Source of the DNA: Epiperipatus broadwayi
Taxonomy: Eukaryota; Onychophora; Udeonychophora; Euonychophora; Peripatidae
Length of the DNA stretch: 64,000 nt
Assembly: GCA_028023455.1 (NCBI GenBank)
Contig: JAQFVV010006216.1
Location: forward strand, 800,445 to 864,444
Direction: 5' to 3'
Below are positions 25,601 to 38,131 of this stretch, in pieces. Position numbers and translations under genes: made by a program. Position 1 is the stretch's first letter, and each line of letters opens with the position of its first letter. The notes beneath the pieces were generated by a model. It was not told where the DNA came from. It searched no databases and saw only the letters and a list, made by a program, of their open reading frames with translations.

Positions 25601-27660
25601 TTAAATGTTATTATAGCAACTTAATTTTAGAACTACATCATTAGTAATAAGCGCTGGCATAATTAATGTGAATTAGTATAGACTTTAAAAAGCTTTAAAG
25701 TCTCTATAATTGAAAAGTAGTTAAAAACTGCAGAAAGTTGACTTTGTAAAAAATTACATTTCTTGTACAGTATCTCAAATATTTAAAAATATATAGGAAA
25801 TCACTTTCTAAATTATTTACTAAAGCAATAAAGAGATGTAATAATTATTCAGTTACAATCCTAATAAAATGTTTTATGTAAAGTCAATATATTTAATAAA
25901 AAGAAAATGGAAAAAAGTTCTCAATGGGACAAATTTTTTTAGGTTAAAAACAAGCTATCTATCTATAGATAATTGTTTTTCTTGGAATGCTACTTAAAAA
26001 TATCCAAACACATTATAAATTTGTAAAAATCAAAACTTTATTACGATATATTCAATGATTTCATAGATAATAACAAATTTTCAGAGGTAATAACAAAATT
26101 AATAATGCTAAAATTAGTTAAAACAAACAAAAATTAGTAAAATATCCATTATAAAACATAAAAATTATTCTTACTCACTTATTTTAAAATTTTGTTTAAA
26201 TTGAATTTTTTTCCCAGTTCCTTTTGAGTATAAACTAAAAAAGCCTATGAATAATTCAAACAATTTAATTTAACCTCTTTTGCTTTGTTTTACTTGATTC
26301 TGAATTATTAAGTAAATTTTACTGTATTTTTATTTGAAATAAGCAATCAAAAAAAAATCATATCGCTATGAAAGTTTGTAAGGTTTTACTGGAAGAAGTT
26401 TCTTGAGCCTAATATAATCCCATAACCAGTTTGCTGTGACCAAGTGCGCTGAAGAAGGAAATGATTCGACCTGTTAATGAATAATGAAAGAATTTAATAG
26501 TTATATTTTATTAACACTAATATTTTATCTACACATTAAACAAATATTAATAATCATATATATAGAGAGAGAAATTTATGCAATTTTATATCAACATCAA
26601 CCACCATTATGTGATAGTAGAATAAAATAGAATAATGTTATGTTAAAAATTTTATAAACATTTAATGAATAGTTTCATTTTCCAAATCATTTTTGAATGC
26701 CTTTATGCTATGTTATCTTTTAAATAATAAATTTTGAATATATACTTATAATATTATTATTTCACAGTGAAAATAATATTTAAATATAGCTCACTATGAG
26801 CAAAATCTTTCTAACATCTTTCCACAGAAAAATCGTGTCAGAGAAGATAATATTCACATTATTATTAAATGTTGGGTAAAGAGAATTACAGTTTCCTTCA
26901 TTTCCCATAATCTTTTATTTACTAAATTATAGTCAAATGGCCATTGAGTTATTCAAATTACAATTTAATTCATTTTTAATGCTCTCATTGATTTTAAATT
27001 AAACAACTTGTATTGTATTTTTATTTTGGAAGTGGGTAAAGTTTATTTGGAAAACGTTTCTTGGATATAATGATTTTTTATAGCCAGTCATTTATAGACT
27101 GACTATTTTAAAAAAAACCTTATATAAGCTTGCTTAGAGCCTTAAAAATCACATTTTATCTAGAATCAAATGCCAATTCACAAATATATATTATTTTCTT
27201 AAAGACTTGACGGCAAAAAATAAAATTGGATTGCATAAAATGTGAAAATCAGCAGCAATATGAAGGTAAATTCAATGAATTGCAATATTTAAATTTTGAT
27301 AAATTAATAGCGGTTACTTCAGTAAAAATTTGAATTATTATATATCTTTAATTATTCATAAAAATCCGTGTAATCAGATTTTTTATGATAATTCATATTA
27401 TTAATACTAAGATTTATTAATAAATACATTAATATATATTAAATTATTTTTTGTCTAATTTGTCTAGTTAAAAATATGTTTTTATTTATAAAGATAACAT
27501 TTCAATTAAATACAGTATTTATGTTAATATGATATGAGTAAAGTTAATAAATCTGAATATTAAACAAAACTTAGTTAATACATGAATACTCCTACTACAT
27601 CAATAATCTTAATAAATTAAAAATCCTTCTTTTTCTTCTCAAAAACTTTATTTTTTAATA
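22641..27660. other. AT-rich intergenic DNA
   Basis: About 5 kb with no recognisable gene. Two stretches near 26375-26430 and 27025-27105 resemble each other (AAGTTT..TTTCTTG.., ATAGCCAGT / ATAACCAGT) and may be remnants of one repeat. A-rich homopolymers are common. Confidence 0.45.
26448..26475 (+). ncRNA. Possible PLE-tail hammerhead-like relic
   Basis: GCTGAAGAAGGAAATGATTCGACC contains an exact CUGANGA box (CTGAAGA) followed by a weak stem and TTCGA, similar to PLE tails. No PLE coding is visible around it, so this rests on a short motif only. Confidence 0.2.
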
Positions 27661-27665
27661 TCAAT

Positions 27666-27670
27666 ACTTA

Positions 27671-27719
<49 letters not shown>

Positions 27720-27722
27720 TGT
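27666..27722. repeat. Two (TA)n runs forming a palindrome
   Basis: AATATATA...TATAATATATA...TATATT: a pair of TA runs joined by one AA/TT interruption, self-complementary over its whole length. Confidence 0.85.
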
Positions 27723-27773
27723 AACTTTCTCCCAAAGACCACTGTACTATAAATTAATCATATCATGTTTTAG

Positions 27774-27965
27774 GCACCATCATCACTACTGTGCCCTAGC
27801 TACAGCTAATCATCATGCCATCCACATTGTTCAGCATAATCGCAACTGTAACCTGGCAACAGCCAGCCTTCATCTGCTAAACAGTCATGTCATGTTGGCA
27901 AGCACCATAATCATATCTGTAACCTAGCTTCCTGATCTAGCTGGTCACCAATGAATCATACCGCA
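27774..27965. repeat. Diverged ~60-68-bp tandem units
   Basis: Three units start GCACCATCATCACTACTGTG (27774), GCATAATCGCAACTGTAACC (27834) and GCACCATAATCATATCTGTA (27902). Each continues with a (CC)TAGCT/CTGGCAACAGC-like segment. The block is more G/C-rich than its surroundings and starts near a TA palindrome. No reading frame is conserved between units. Confidence 0.5.
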
Positions 27966-28254
27966 CATTTTAGTGATTAAATTCTCTTATGGAACCTAAC
28001 GTACTCACACGATCAATAATATAAGCATGAAGAAACAAAAATGCAAAACTAACGACGTGATTCCTGGATTGAATAAAACTAGCATGAAACTGTCAATCTA
28101 AAGAAGATCACAAGGCGACTAATAAAGATAAAAACTTCTGGTCAAACCAGCTTTGAAATCCACACAAACAAAATGAGATGAGTTAACTTTCATATTCAGC
28201 AAATTAATAAAATAACTAATAATTATATGTCTTGAGTGATTATGAAATTAAACT

Positions 28255-28640
28255 TATAAATAAAATGATAAGTAAATTATGATGTAGATGACTAATGGAT
28301 GATGGAAAGAAGTAATAATGGAATAGGGAAATGAAAGAAATCTAAGAGTGAAGAGAAAAGAATGAATATGTATGAGAATAATGAATGATTAAGAGGATGA
28401 TAGAATAATAGTTAATGAATAGTAAATATGATAAGAGAATAAAAGTTAATGTAGGATTAATCAATTATGATAATGAATTAATGTCAAATGAGAATGAATA
28501 ACTAAAAGAATGATCAAGATGAAATTGAAGAAAAATGTTAATGATGGAAACTGAAATCTTAAACTATAAACTAATATGGTACTAAATGGTAAAAAGATAA
28601 GGTAAATAAAAATAGGGATTTAAAGCTTGACACAACCAGA
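28255..28640. repeat. C-depleted purine-rich low-complexity block
   Basis: The plus strand is almost free of C for about 280 bases and is dominated by GA, AAT and ATGA words (GATGATGGAAAG, GAATGAATATG, GATAAGAGAATAAAAG). No fixed period is visible. Strand asymmetry of this kind is unusual in the window. Its origin is unclear: a decayed (AATGA)n-type satellite or a mutationally skewed segment. Confidence 0.6.
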
Positions 28641-31600
28641 CTAGTTATCCTAAAGTTAAAACAAACTATACGTTTTATACCAAAAGAAAAAAAATAATTT
28701 GTATCTTAAAGCTTAGTTGACTTTCGTAAAACAGTGAAATTAATCTATTTTAAGTTTTACTATAACAATTGACTAAATATAAATTTCATTACAAATTTAA
28801 ATTTTATCTTGAAATTTAACAACTAATTCTTCTCAGGGTTCAAACACTCAAAATCATTATATAAACTATATTTGGGTCAATAAGAGGGATTTTACCACTA
28901 CCCAAACATACTGCATACAACAACTCTCAATATAACTTAAATTAAGAATTATATTTAGCAGTTACACATAAACTTTATAACCAATATGAACTTTAAAATT
29001 TATGAATGGAAATGACTTTTTGATAATTAAGAAACAATAACTTACTAAATTCTTTTTCTCATATAATGCTAAACCATGTGATCAAGATCAGAGAATGATA
29101 GCTCTGTGGATTTAACTAAATCAATCAAATCAAGACTATGTTTGTCTTTTATTATATTGTTTAAAACAATCTGTACTACAAGTTATTAACATTTTGATTA
29201 TTGTGTGATAATGCATTAGATGTACCAATAAATCACAAGACTTATCAAAATTATTATGATACAGCATAATATAGTTAATAGTACTATATTGGTTGATGAT
29301 AATTTCAATGTATAATCTTCTGATAGGTTGATAGCAATAACAATAATAATGTATATATGTGGTAATTAGCAATAAGATTACATGCAACTACATAAATTTT
29401 TAAATACAACAAACTTTATTTACAAACTTTTAATTTACAGATATGGCATGAAATAAAACTAATCTGTTAAAATAATTTATGGATGGGACAAATACTTATT
29501 ATCCCCTTGACCATATACTCAGCAAATGATATAACCGGCTTAAAAAATAATATTCACAATATCATTTGTTACACTTTGGCGTATTTTGTTAAAAATAAGA
29601 TACTAAAACTTATTTAAGCTGACAAGCACTTAAATTTATCACTAGCAGTATACTGAGAATTTTAGGACATGCATTAAGTATAAATTTAGAATTCAGAAAA
29701 ATTTTTAAAAATATTGCATTCTCCTAAAACCCTTGCTTTTATCAGAATATGATAAGGGCAATTATCATATTCTGTGCAATTACCAACTTATTTAAATTTG
29801 AAATGACTAAGTTTAGTGCATTAAATAAAGACTAGACATTAAAAGTCAAATACACATAGATTTCATTAAGCATTACTTATGTCCCAAGCTCAACCCTTGA
29901 ATACATAACTGATCTTACAATTCTATTGTCACATCATTATTTGATGAAAATGAATCCATTCTGCCAATGTGCATCTCTTACTTTTACATTTAAATTTTTT
30001 TGCCATCATTAATAAATCTTAGTTTGGTCTGTAAACAACTGATGATGATCCCACAACATCATAAACACTATTTCGATTAAGAAAACATTATGCTAGATGA
30101 TTGTTCCTAAATTTAATATTATTTTATACTTCCCATATGATCTGGACCTATTATACTTCACCATACATGGTGGAAAAAACTATCTCTATATTATCATGAG
30201 GAATTTAACACTAAGATGGGAGACTTTATAAAACAACATGACAGTTGTATAATAATATATGGCTGATTTTATACCTCTCTATGGGTATACTTACGTGTGT
30301 GGGCCTTGCTTCACCATGAAAAGACTACAATTCAAACCATAGATATCCTTTCTTTTTAGGATTATTTATACTAATGAGCATTATTTACTGCTCAGATTCT
30401 ATCCACCTTTTCTCTCATGAAATTAGCCATAGGTCACACTTCATCAGCCTATGCTCCATATAAATATTAATATATGGGATGCCATTCAATTGGAACATTC
30501 TATTAACTCAAAACTGTCACTAGTCATTCTCAATATCATAGCAAGACAAAAACAATACTAACAATAACAGGGAAAATCTACATATTCCATTTTATAATGT
30601 AAAATCATTAATGTATTAACAGCCAAACCAAAATACCTATGTCCAATGATCGTTAATCATTTTAGAATGACAACTATATTTTTATTAAAGAGAGCATGAT
30701 GGATTTAAGCAATTAAGATCAAACCTGCATTTGTATTCAAAGTGGACACATTCACTTCTATAGCAAATTACAAAATGGAAAAAGGTTTATATCAAATTTT
30801 CTTTTATATCAGAAGATAATTCAGTCATGCCAATATAAATATTTTTGATAAAATGTCTGTACATTTACCTTTTTTTTTTTAATATACCTTAAAATTAGTT
30901 TTAAAATATGAGAGAAGTAAATATTTTTTTTATCACTCTCTCTAACTAAATGATATATATATTTTCCGGTTTTCTCTTAACTAAAAAAAAAACATACATA
31001 AAATAGATATATATTTTACACATTTTTCTTGAACTTAATATATATATATATATATTTCATGCCACAGCAAAACACATATGTTTAAAACAAATTTTCCAAA
31101 CAACACATTACGTAAGTGGTATACATAACACAGCACTTATATAAACAAAATAAGTGTACATTTTTATCCATTAACTTTTTATCATATTTGTTCAAGTTAT
31201 TTTATCCTGGTGAGTTAGAATAATAAAAACAATTCTCAAGAATGAATATTGTGATTAGCAAACATTCCAGATAACGCATATATATTTTATTCCTGTTGGG
31301 TGTACAATGAGCAACATTCAATACATATTCAAAAGCAAATATTATTTGATGATTTATGTACTGATAATTAATGAGGCAATTAAAATTCCCACTTCCAAGT
31401 GTATCATGCTTAAAGTTAGTTTATCCATTTTTCTGGAGATACTTTTCTTGAATAATTCTTTAAGTTATTGTAATCTTCAAAAACGAACTTTTTCAAGACC
31501 TTTATTGATTTATTCTGTAAACACTTCAAATAAAGCATAACAAGAATCATTTATTTACATTTAAAATCCAGATAATTTTTTTTTCTTGGACATTAGTAGA

Positions 31601-33009
31601 ATTTTATCACACTTAACATATTTATTTTTGTTTTTAAAGTTATTTACTGGTTTTGGTTTTCCCTCCATGCAGTAATGTGTAACAACTTTAAATAATCTGA
31701 GCATTGTAAATATTTTAAAATACTATTACGACAATGTATATTTTCCCAATACAATTTTAAAAATAAACATTTATTTTATTACATTTCCACTGGCAAAATA
31801 ATAACTGTTTAATAATACTAAGACGAATTTATCCAGTTATCACATTGACATATTTAGCATTTTAATCAGCTGGTAATTGAGTATTTCTTTCATTACATAG
31901 GCTCCTGCAATAAAATTTAGCAGACTATAGAGAATAACATTACAAAAATATTTTCATATTTACTTTATTAAAAGTTAGATTATTTCAAAATGACTTTTAA
32001 ATTTATTTACTATATACCATATATAACACTTGTTTTAAAATCATTTCAAATTATTATTATTTTTTTATATATATTTTTATTTTATAAGCACAATCTTGTT
32101 CTGCTGGATAACAAGACTAGCGCGCAAAATATAAACATTATCAATTTTTTTTAATCTACTTAAAAATGATTTGCGTGTCATTTCCAAAGAAGATATTTTA
32201 AAAATATACATAACATAAAAGCAAAGGCTTACTTTTTCTTGAATTTTCCTGGGTTTAAAGCAGTACTTATTCAAATAAAAACTTATCTCCATGGTTTTAA
32301 TTTCCTTCTCCAGTATGAATCCTAGGAAATATGTGGTCATGGAAATGGCTTAAAATGATAGCAAGGTTTTAAGATCTCTTATTCAAACATTTTTAGACAG
32401 CAAGGTATTCTACTTCCATACAATTAGATTTTAGAATTTTGTTGATTTTTAATTTTTTTCTTATTTTAAATCAGAGCTGAGGTTTGTGTTTACTTGGTTC
32501 TTGTTTTTCATAATTAGTCCACCCCCCTACATCTGGGTTAGAACATATATAGCTTTTATTATATTGCACTCTGGGAGAGAATTAGCCAATGATTTTGGTA
32601 TGCATAATTAGTATTACCCCCTCTGTCTTCATTTTTAATAATTACTCATACTTATTCAAGACAGCTTTGTGTTAAGTACTAAAAAAATATGCTTAAATAA
32701 TTTACTATAATGATTTGTTTTACAAGATTTATAAATTTGATTTAATTGTTTATTTCTTTCAATTGCTATTCAAAACTAATAAAATAGCAATGTATTTATC
32801 TACCAAATAATAATAATACTTTTAAATTGTTATTTTAGTCTAGTCAGAGCCTAGACTGGGTTTGAAATCTAATCTCCACAATCAAATTTCCCAGTGCATT
32901 TAAAAACAATCTTTATTGAAAGCCACTTTTGTAAAGTTTTTAACACCAGATATATTGACATTTAAAATTTTGGATTATTTAACTACAGGGACCTAAATAA
33001 AAGGTCACA
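28641..33009. other. AT-rich intergenic DNA
   Basis: No gene recognised. Contains one perfect hairpin at 29742-29776 (CAGAATATGATAA, short loop, TTATCATATTCTG). The open frames at 29136-29387, 31307-31540 and 32077-32340 have no recognisable domain and the composition expected of chance frames in this DNA. Confidence 0.5.
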
Positions 33010-33031
33010 ATATATATATATATATATATAC

Positions 33032-33084
<53 letters not shown>
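33010..33084. repeat. (TA)n tract at PLE 3' end
   Basis: Long TA microsatellite with one CATAAATA interruption, directly abutting the 3' end of the minus-strand PLE that follows. Confidence 0.9.
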
Positions 33085-33087
<3 letters not shown>

Positions 33088-33870
33088 CAAAACTCCAACA
33101 TTTCAACTGTTTTTATCTTCATACAGCATTTTCAAGGATCTGCAACAACAATCTGAAATACATATTTATAAATAAACCTCAATTACATAAATACCTTATC
33201 TTACATTAACATAAACAGTAACAAACATATTAAACATACATAATTATATGTTACTTACACATCTCTCCCACTGCTATTTTTTATTACTCTTTCTTTACAT
33301 TATTTAATTACAAATCTGTCTTAAAATCATCCAAGAAACTTTTTATACAAATTTAAAAACCAAACCTAATTTCAAATAACCTTCCCCTTTTTTTAAATCT
33401 TATCTAAAACCTATCTCAAAAACTACATTCCTAAACTATAGCTTTAAATGAATACAAAACAAATATACGCATTTTTTTATATAAAAAAAACTTTTAACAA
33501 TTTACCTAAACCTATTTAAACATTCGTTTTAATTATACATTATTTTAAATTCCTTATCTATTCCATTAATTCTATTTAAAATAGGATTTTTTTATATAAA
33601 TATATCCTTTTACCATCCTTTCCATGTAATTTTTAACCCTTTCCAACATTTTAATATTAAATTCTTTATGACTTAAAACTTTACAATGTATGTAAATATT
33701 TGCATTTTTTTCATATAAATGTTGTCTAAGTCTAGTTTTTAATTTATTCTTTGTTGTACCAATATATGAAATCTTTTCCCCTCCCTCTTACAATTTAAAC
33801 ATTCAATTAAATAAATTCCATTCATTTTGTCAATTTCTATATTTTTTTATCATTAAATTTGCTGTGTTAT
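33085..33870 (-). pseudogene. PLE GIY-YIG domain and 3' UTR
   Basis: On the minus strand from about 33840 to 33560 there is a GIY-YIG nuclease in two frames. NGIYLIECLNCK (GIY strand plus a Cys pair) is followed by a frameshift of one or a few bases, then YIGTTKNKLKTRLRQHLYEK (YIG strand and the conserved Arg helix), NIYIHCKVLSHKEFNIKM, and LERVKNYMERMVKGYIYIKK (the ER..EG/YI metal-site helix). Sequence between 33550 and 33085 is the 3' UTR, ending at the TA tract. It is more distant from the other PLEs here and forms a separate group. No RT is left upstream (right), so it is 5'-truncated; no inverted partner is seen. Confidence 0.8.
33093..33130 (-). ncRNA. Hammerhead-like motif near PLE 3' end
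   Basis: On the minus strand GCTGTATGAAGATAAAAACA is followed by GTTGAAATGTTGGAG. CTG-T-ATGA is the CUGAUGA box with one inserted base, and GAAA with TGTTGGAG is typical of PLE tails. The stem between them is weak. Confidence 0.35.
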
Positions 33871-35740
33871 AATATATGATCAATAATCTTGTTACTTTCA
33901 ATCTAAGACAATAAAATTATATCTGTGTAAAATCTGATATTTGGCTAACTTGATCTAAGTTTTGAGTTGAAAATATATCTACAAGTCAAAATATAAGGTT
34001 AATACACATTATATATGCAAATAAAACTGCATTCATAAAAACTAATGTTTCTGACAGTAACAATGTTTTTTTTCCAATCTTGGCTAAGCTCTTTCCTGAT
34101 ATAAAAGTAGTGTTACCTCATTTTACTCTCATTGGAATATTTCTAATTAGGACACTTTAAGTATTCTGGCATACCTATTTCCACAAAAATCCATAAATAA
34201 ATAATTTAATGCTTTATTGATTGGGAATTTATATAAAGCTCAAGCAAATAAAATGATAGAGCTATACCAAGATCCATAAATTTTATGCTCCATTATCAAC
34301 TGAATCAGAGACAGCTTTCTGGCATCCACTGATTTTTTAATTAATCATCAGCAATAACAATTCCAGATTTTTTAACTGTCCTGGAGGCAGCATGAATATT
34401 TCGTAATTTTAAAGTAAAAACATTTATACTCATTCACAGGTAACTGTTAATGAAATGATAAATAATGTTATTTCTGAGTTTTCAAATTATTTAAATAATA
34501 TAATTACTTTGCTGCTTTGATAATCTGAAAACAAAATAAAACAAAGCTTTAAATAATTAGCTTAAAGCTTAATTAGTAATACCTGTATTTAAAAAAAACA
34601 CATTAAGCCCAAGAAAGGGGATTATAATGATTTTCATTATTAAATAATAAAAAAAAACATTCAATTTCAAAAATTTTAATTTTGTTTATTCACAAATAAG
34701 TACATGAAAAAAAAAATTATACAAATATTGCAGGTGAATCCACAAAAAAAAACATCTGCCTCTGGGAATTGAACGTTTGAAAAAACTATAAATTGCATTC
34801 AACAAGCTTAAGGAATATTTTTGTAGTTATTTATTTATATTCCTCTTTTCTTCCTGCTACTAAAATGAAATCAATGTCATGATGATATGGATATATTTTT
34901 CCCTACCAAAAACTTAGATCTTAAACAACAAAACCATCTGAAATTTGAGGCAAAATATTTTTCTATAAAATAAACCAGTGATACAGATGTAAATTTACAA
35001 ATGAAAATACTGTTCTATTAAAGAGGAAAATACAACTTCAATTTACATTTATATAACCATAATAAACTTGGGAAACTTTTTAATCACATTAAATGTTTGA
35101 AAACTATTTTACTTAAAATTGATAGTCTTATTTAACACAGGTCTTATAATGCAAATCACCATTTTATTTTATTTCTTTTTTTTTTGTGTATAAAGACAAT
35201 TTGAAAACACTATAGATATTTAAAAAAGGTAATTACTTAGGAAACGTTTCAGTAACCTTTCTTGAAATTTACTGTTATGCAAACTTCATTAAAAAAGGAT
35301 TAGTATAAAAAGCAAAAATTCTATATATAATATAATTATGAAGTTTTATTGTGATAGAACAAAGTAATATAATTTATTCCATTCTCTAAGACAAAAAAAA
35401 AACCATTAATACAAATAATAAAAATTACATGCAGTGATAAATTTCTGTATTTAAAATAGCTGTTATCAGATTGCTAATTATAATATTTTTACCACTTCTG
35501 CAGTTACAATAAATTAAGATAACTATGATGATAAACTTCAATAGGTAGAAGAAATAGTTTGATTATGTTTCAAATAATCATTGATTACTTTTCAAATAAT
35601 AATATATGAATTGAATTAATGGTTTTTAACAATATATTATTCTAGCTACTCATTTACACTTTGGTAACATGTCTTTATAATCTTGAAAACGTAAAGATTG
35701 CAGATTATGATGATACACACACACACATATATATATATAG
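33871..35740. other. AT-rich intergenic DNA
   Basis: No gene recognised. A (CA)n-(TA)n microsatellite at about 35714-35739 immediately precedes the gypsy LTR. Confidence 0.55.
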
Positions 35741-37209
35741 TGTAATGTTTTCCGTATTTCTAGGCCTCTATACGCATAAATGTGCAAGTTGATCAAGTTA
35801 TGTAAAAGAAAAATAAATGTTCATTTATTTTATTTAAAAAAAAGAAGAATGTTTCATTATTATTCGAAAAACATAACTACCTTTTCTGATCAGCTCAGCC
35901 TAGAATTATTACCAAGTACAACTGTGAGCTGAATCAGTTTTTAATTTCTACATGAGGATGCCAGAGTCGTTAGATCCACTGAGCCTGCGTCGAACATATT
36001 GTAACTCGTAAAGTAATAATTATACGATCTGGATTAAAATTCCCATTAAGTAGAAGATATTCCCCTTTGACTTAATTAAGAAAAATAAATCTATTTAGCA
36101 AAGGTAATTTGTATACTAATTTGAATTTAAATAACTAAATATAAAACTTAAATATCATAACATTAATTTTATACACGTACAATGAAAGTTAAGCTAATAA
36201 TAAAGATTTATTCTAGCCCATCAAACATTTAATATTTAAGATTAAGACAAAATTATAATATTGGAAAGTATTGTGCATATAAATTTAATAATTTGATTCA
36301 AATATTGAAGTAATCACTAGTTGGTGTCTTATTTTTCCATGGTAACAGTTTAGTTCACTTCTCAGTTCGCAAATCTTTCGATCCAAAAAAATTATGGGAT
36401 AACATTTCATTCAACTCTCTATTCATAAAACTTTATGTAAAAATATGACCATTAACTTACCGGTAAGTTGATATTTAAATAGGTCATTGATCCTCCGATG
36501 TCCAATTCAGTAAGTGGGTAGTCCGCAGTAGTTGTTTTTTTTTAGTTTCACTTCTTCCAAATCTCAGATCAAATCTAGGTAGAGCCAGATGACGATCTAG
36601 GTGACTTTTCTCGAGAGAAACTGTCGGCAAATGATAGAGTTCTACTCACTCATGGTGAGCGATTTCAGTTCGTATCTAAGAAGACACATTTTATTAATAT
36701 TTTTTTTGTATAAAAAAAAATACGAGGCACTTCAAATTGCTCAACACTCTCTGGAACAACAAGACAAAAGACACTTTTCAAATCTGTCAGCTCCTTTTAT
36801 ATTCCCAGATTCTTTTTAGAAGTTCTGTGCATATTCCTTTTTACCTTTTGTTCTATTTTATAAACTTCTACATTACTCTCCTTTTTTTTATTACAAAGTC
36901 TGTTTCTCATTAAGAATTTCTGCCATTTTTAATTACTATCAGAAAGTCAGACTTTCTGATAGCATTCTTTTACCTTTGGAATTTTCTTTCACTATTTGAA
37001 TCAATTATTCAGTATGCACTTTCCAACATTGAATTTATTTTAGTTAACTTATATTAAAAAAAAGAAAAATTTAAACTTTCACTGTACATTTTTCTTAAAC
37101 CAACATTATATTACAAAAAAAAAATAAGGATCGGGTTCTCTCTTTTTTTATTTAAATGATACACAATATTAAATAGTAATTTGTACCACATATATAAATA
37201 AATGACACA
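35741..37209 (-). repeat. 3' LTR of gypsy element
   Basis: Direct repeat of 41136-42592. Plus-strand left edge TGTAATGTTTTC, right edge AATGACACA. It differs from the other LTR by scattered substitutions and small indels (for example GAGAAACTGTCGG against GAGACAGTGTCAG). A 72-codon open frame within it (36601-36819) is also present, truncated, in the other LTR, and is not thought to be a gene. Confidence 0.95.
36936..36962. repeat. 13-bp-stem hairpin inside the LTR
   Basis: CTATCAGAAAGTC-A-GACTTTCTGATAG is a perfect inverted repeat around a single base. The other LTR keeps it at 42320-42346 with one mismatch. It may be an RNA hairpin of the R/U5 region or a protein-binding palindrome; the sequence does not decide. 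Confidence 0.7.
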
Positions 37210-37390
37210 ATACCACCGGGGCAGGGGAACGAGAATAAAAATAGAGGTTTGAACTAATTTTATTCTTAATAAATCTTTATGAAGTACTTCTAACCCACGT
37301 CCTAGTCTTATATGGTTTCAGTGACCTAGCATTATAGGTACCCCTTTCTCCTTCACCATTCTCTAAAGTGAAAGCATTTGGACCATCCTG

Positions 37391-37630
37391 TCAGCTGATT
37401 TGGTAAGGTCTCTTGTACAAATTTTGGAACTTTTTAAAAATATGCTTCCCAGTTTGGCTCACAGGGTTTGTTTTGACCCATACTGTATCCCCTGTTTTAA
37501 ACTTATCATTCAAGCCTCCTTTCCATCGGGTCTGGAGCTTGGCGCAGTGTTCCAATTTTTTTCTTGCTTCTTCATGATCTCTCCCTTTATCAATGTTTTC
37601 TGGACTAGCAAGTAACCTGCATTTATACAA
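37391..37630 (-). pseudogene. Gypsy integrase C-terminal domain
   Basis: The 79-codon frame has a basic stretch (KKLEHCAKLQTRWKGGLNDK), then GDTVWVKTNPVSQTGK and a terminal KRPYQIS. This is the layout of the gypsy integrase C-terminal domain ending in GPY/F, which binds DNA or chromatin. The motif's Gly is changed (RPY). It follows the core domain in the same frame or the next one and ends about 180 bases before the 3' LTR. Confidence 0.75.
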
Positions 37631-38131
37631 TCAAGGTACCACTTGTCCGAATTGAAGTCTTACAGGTGCAAATCCGGTAGATTCATTATGAGTCCAATTT
37701 ATGAAATTTAACACCCTTGGGAGTTGTTTCACCCCTCCTCTGTGGTTGGATGCACTATATACCCTGAAGAGGCATCCTAACTCTCTCATTACCCGCTTGC
37801 AAGGGTTTGATTGTGGATTTTGTATGGATGACAATATGTGTTTTACCTCCATCCTCTCTATCCACTGTTGCCAATTATATGATGTGAAAGGCATACTGTG
37901 GTCCGACAAAACAGCTTTTGGTTTGCCTACCCTTTTAAAATATCATACCTCAAGGGCTCATATGGCCTTCCTAGTATTGGCCTGGGTCACCAGATATGCC
38001 GACACCCATTTTGAAAAAAGGTCATATACTACTAGTAGATATTTCATTTTCCCAAAAGCTGGCAATGGTCCATAGAAATCAATAGCCACCAGGTCATTGG
38101 GTTCTTTAGGGATGATAGGATTCAATGGACC
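37631..38131 (-). pseudogene. Gypsy integrase catalytic core, broken
   Basis: On the minus strand from 38131 the core reads DLVAIDFYGPLP (first Asp), LLVVYDLFSKWV, KAVLSDHS (second Asp), then NPQSNPCKRVMRELG, where gypsy integrases normally have an acidic Glu just before RVMREL; here it is Lys. At least three stops interrupt the frame: one right after KTKPANKSY (about 38129) and two between the first and second Asp. The core joins reverse-transcribed DNA ends to the target. With the third catalytic residue apparently lost and stops present, this copy cannot be active. Confidence 0.8.

Noticed and set aside
36601-36819. 72-codon frame inside the LTR (also at 41985-42191)
   Set aside because: Present in both LTRs only because they are repeats; its end differs through a frameshift and it has no known domain.
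37701-38075. 124-codon plus-strand frame, and further plus-strand frames at 39801-40562
   Set aside because: Antisense shadows of the gypsy integrase and protease, which are recognisable on the minus strand.
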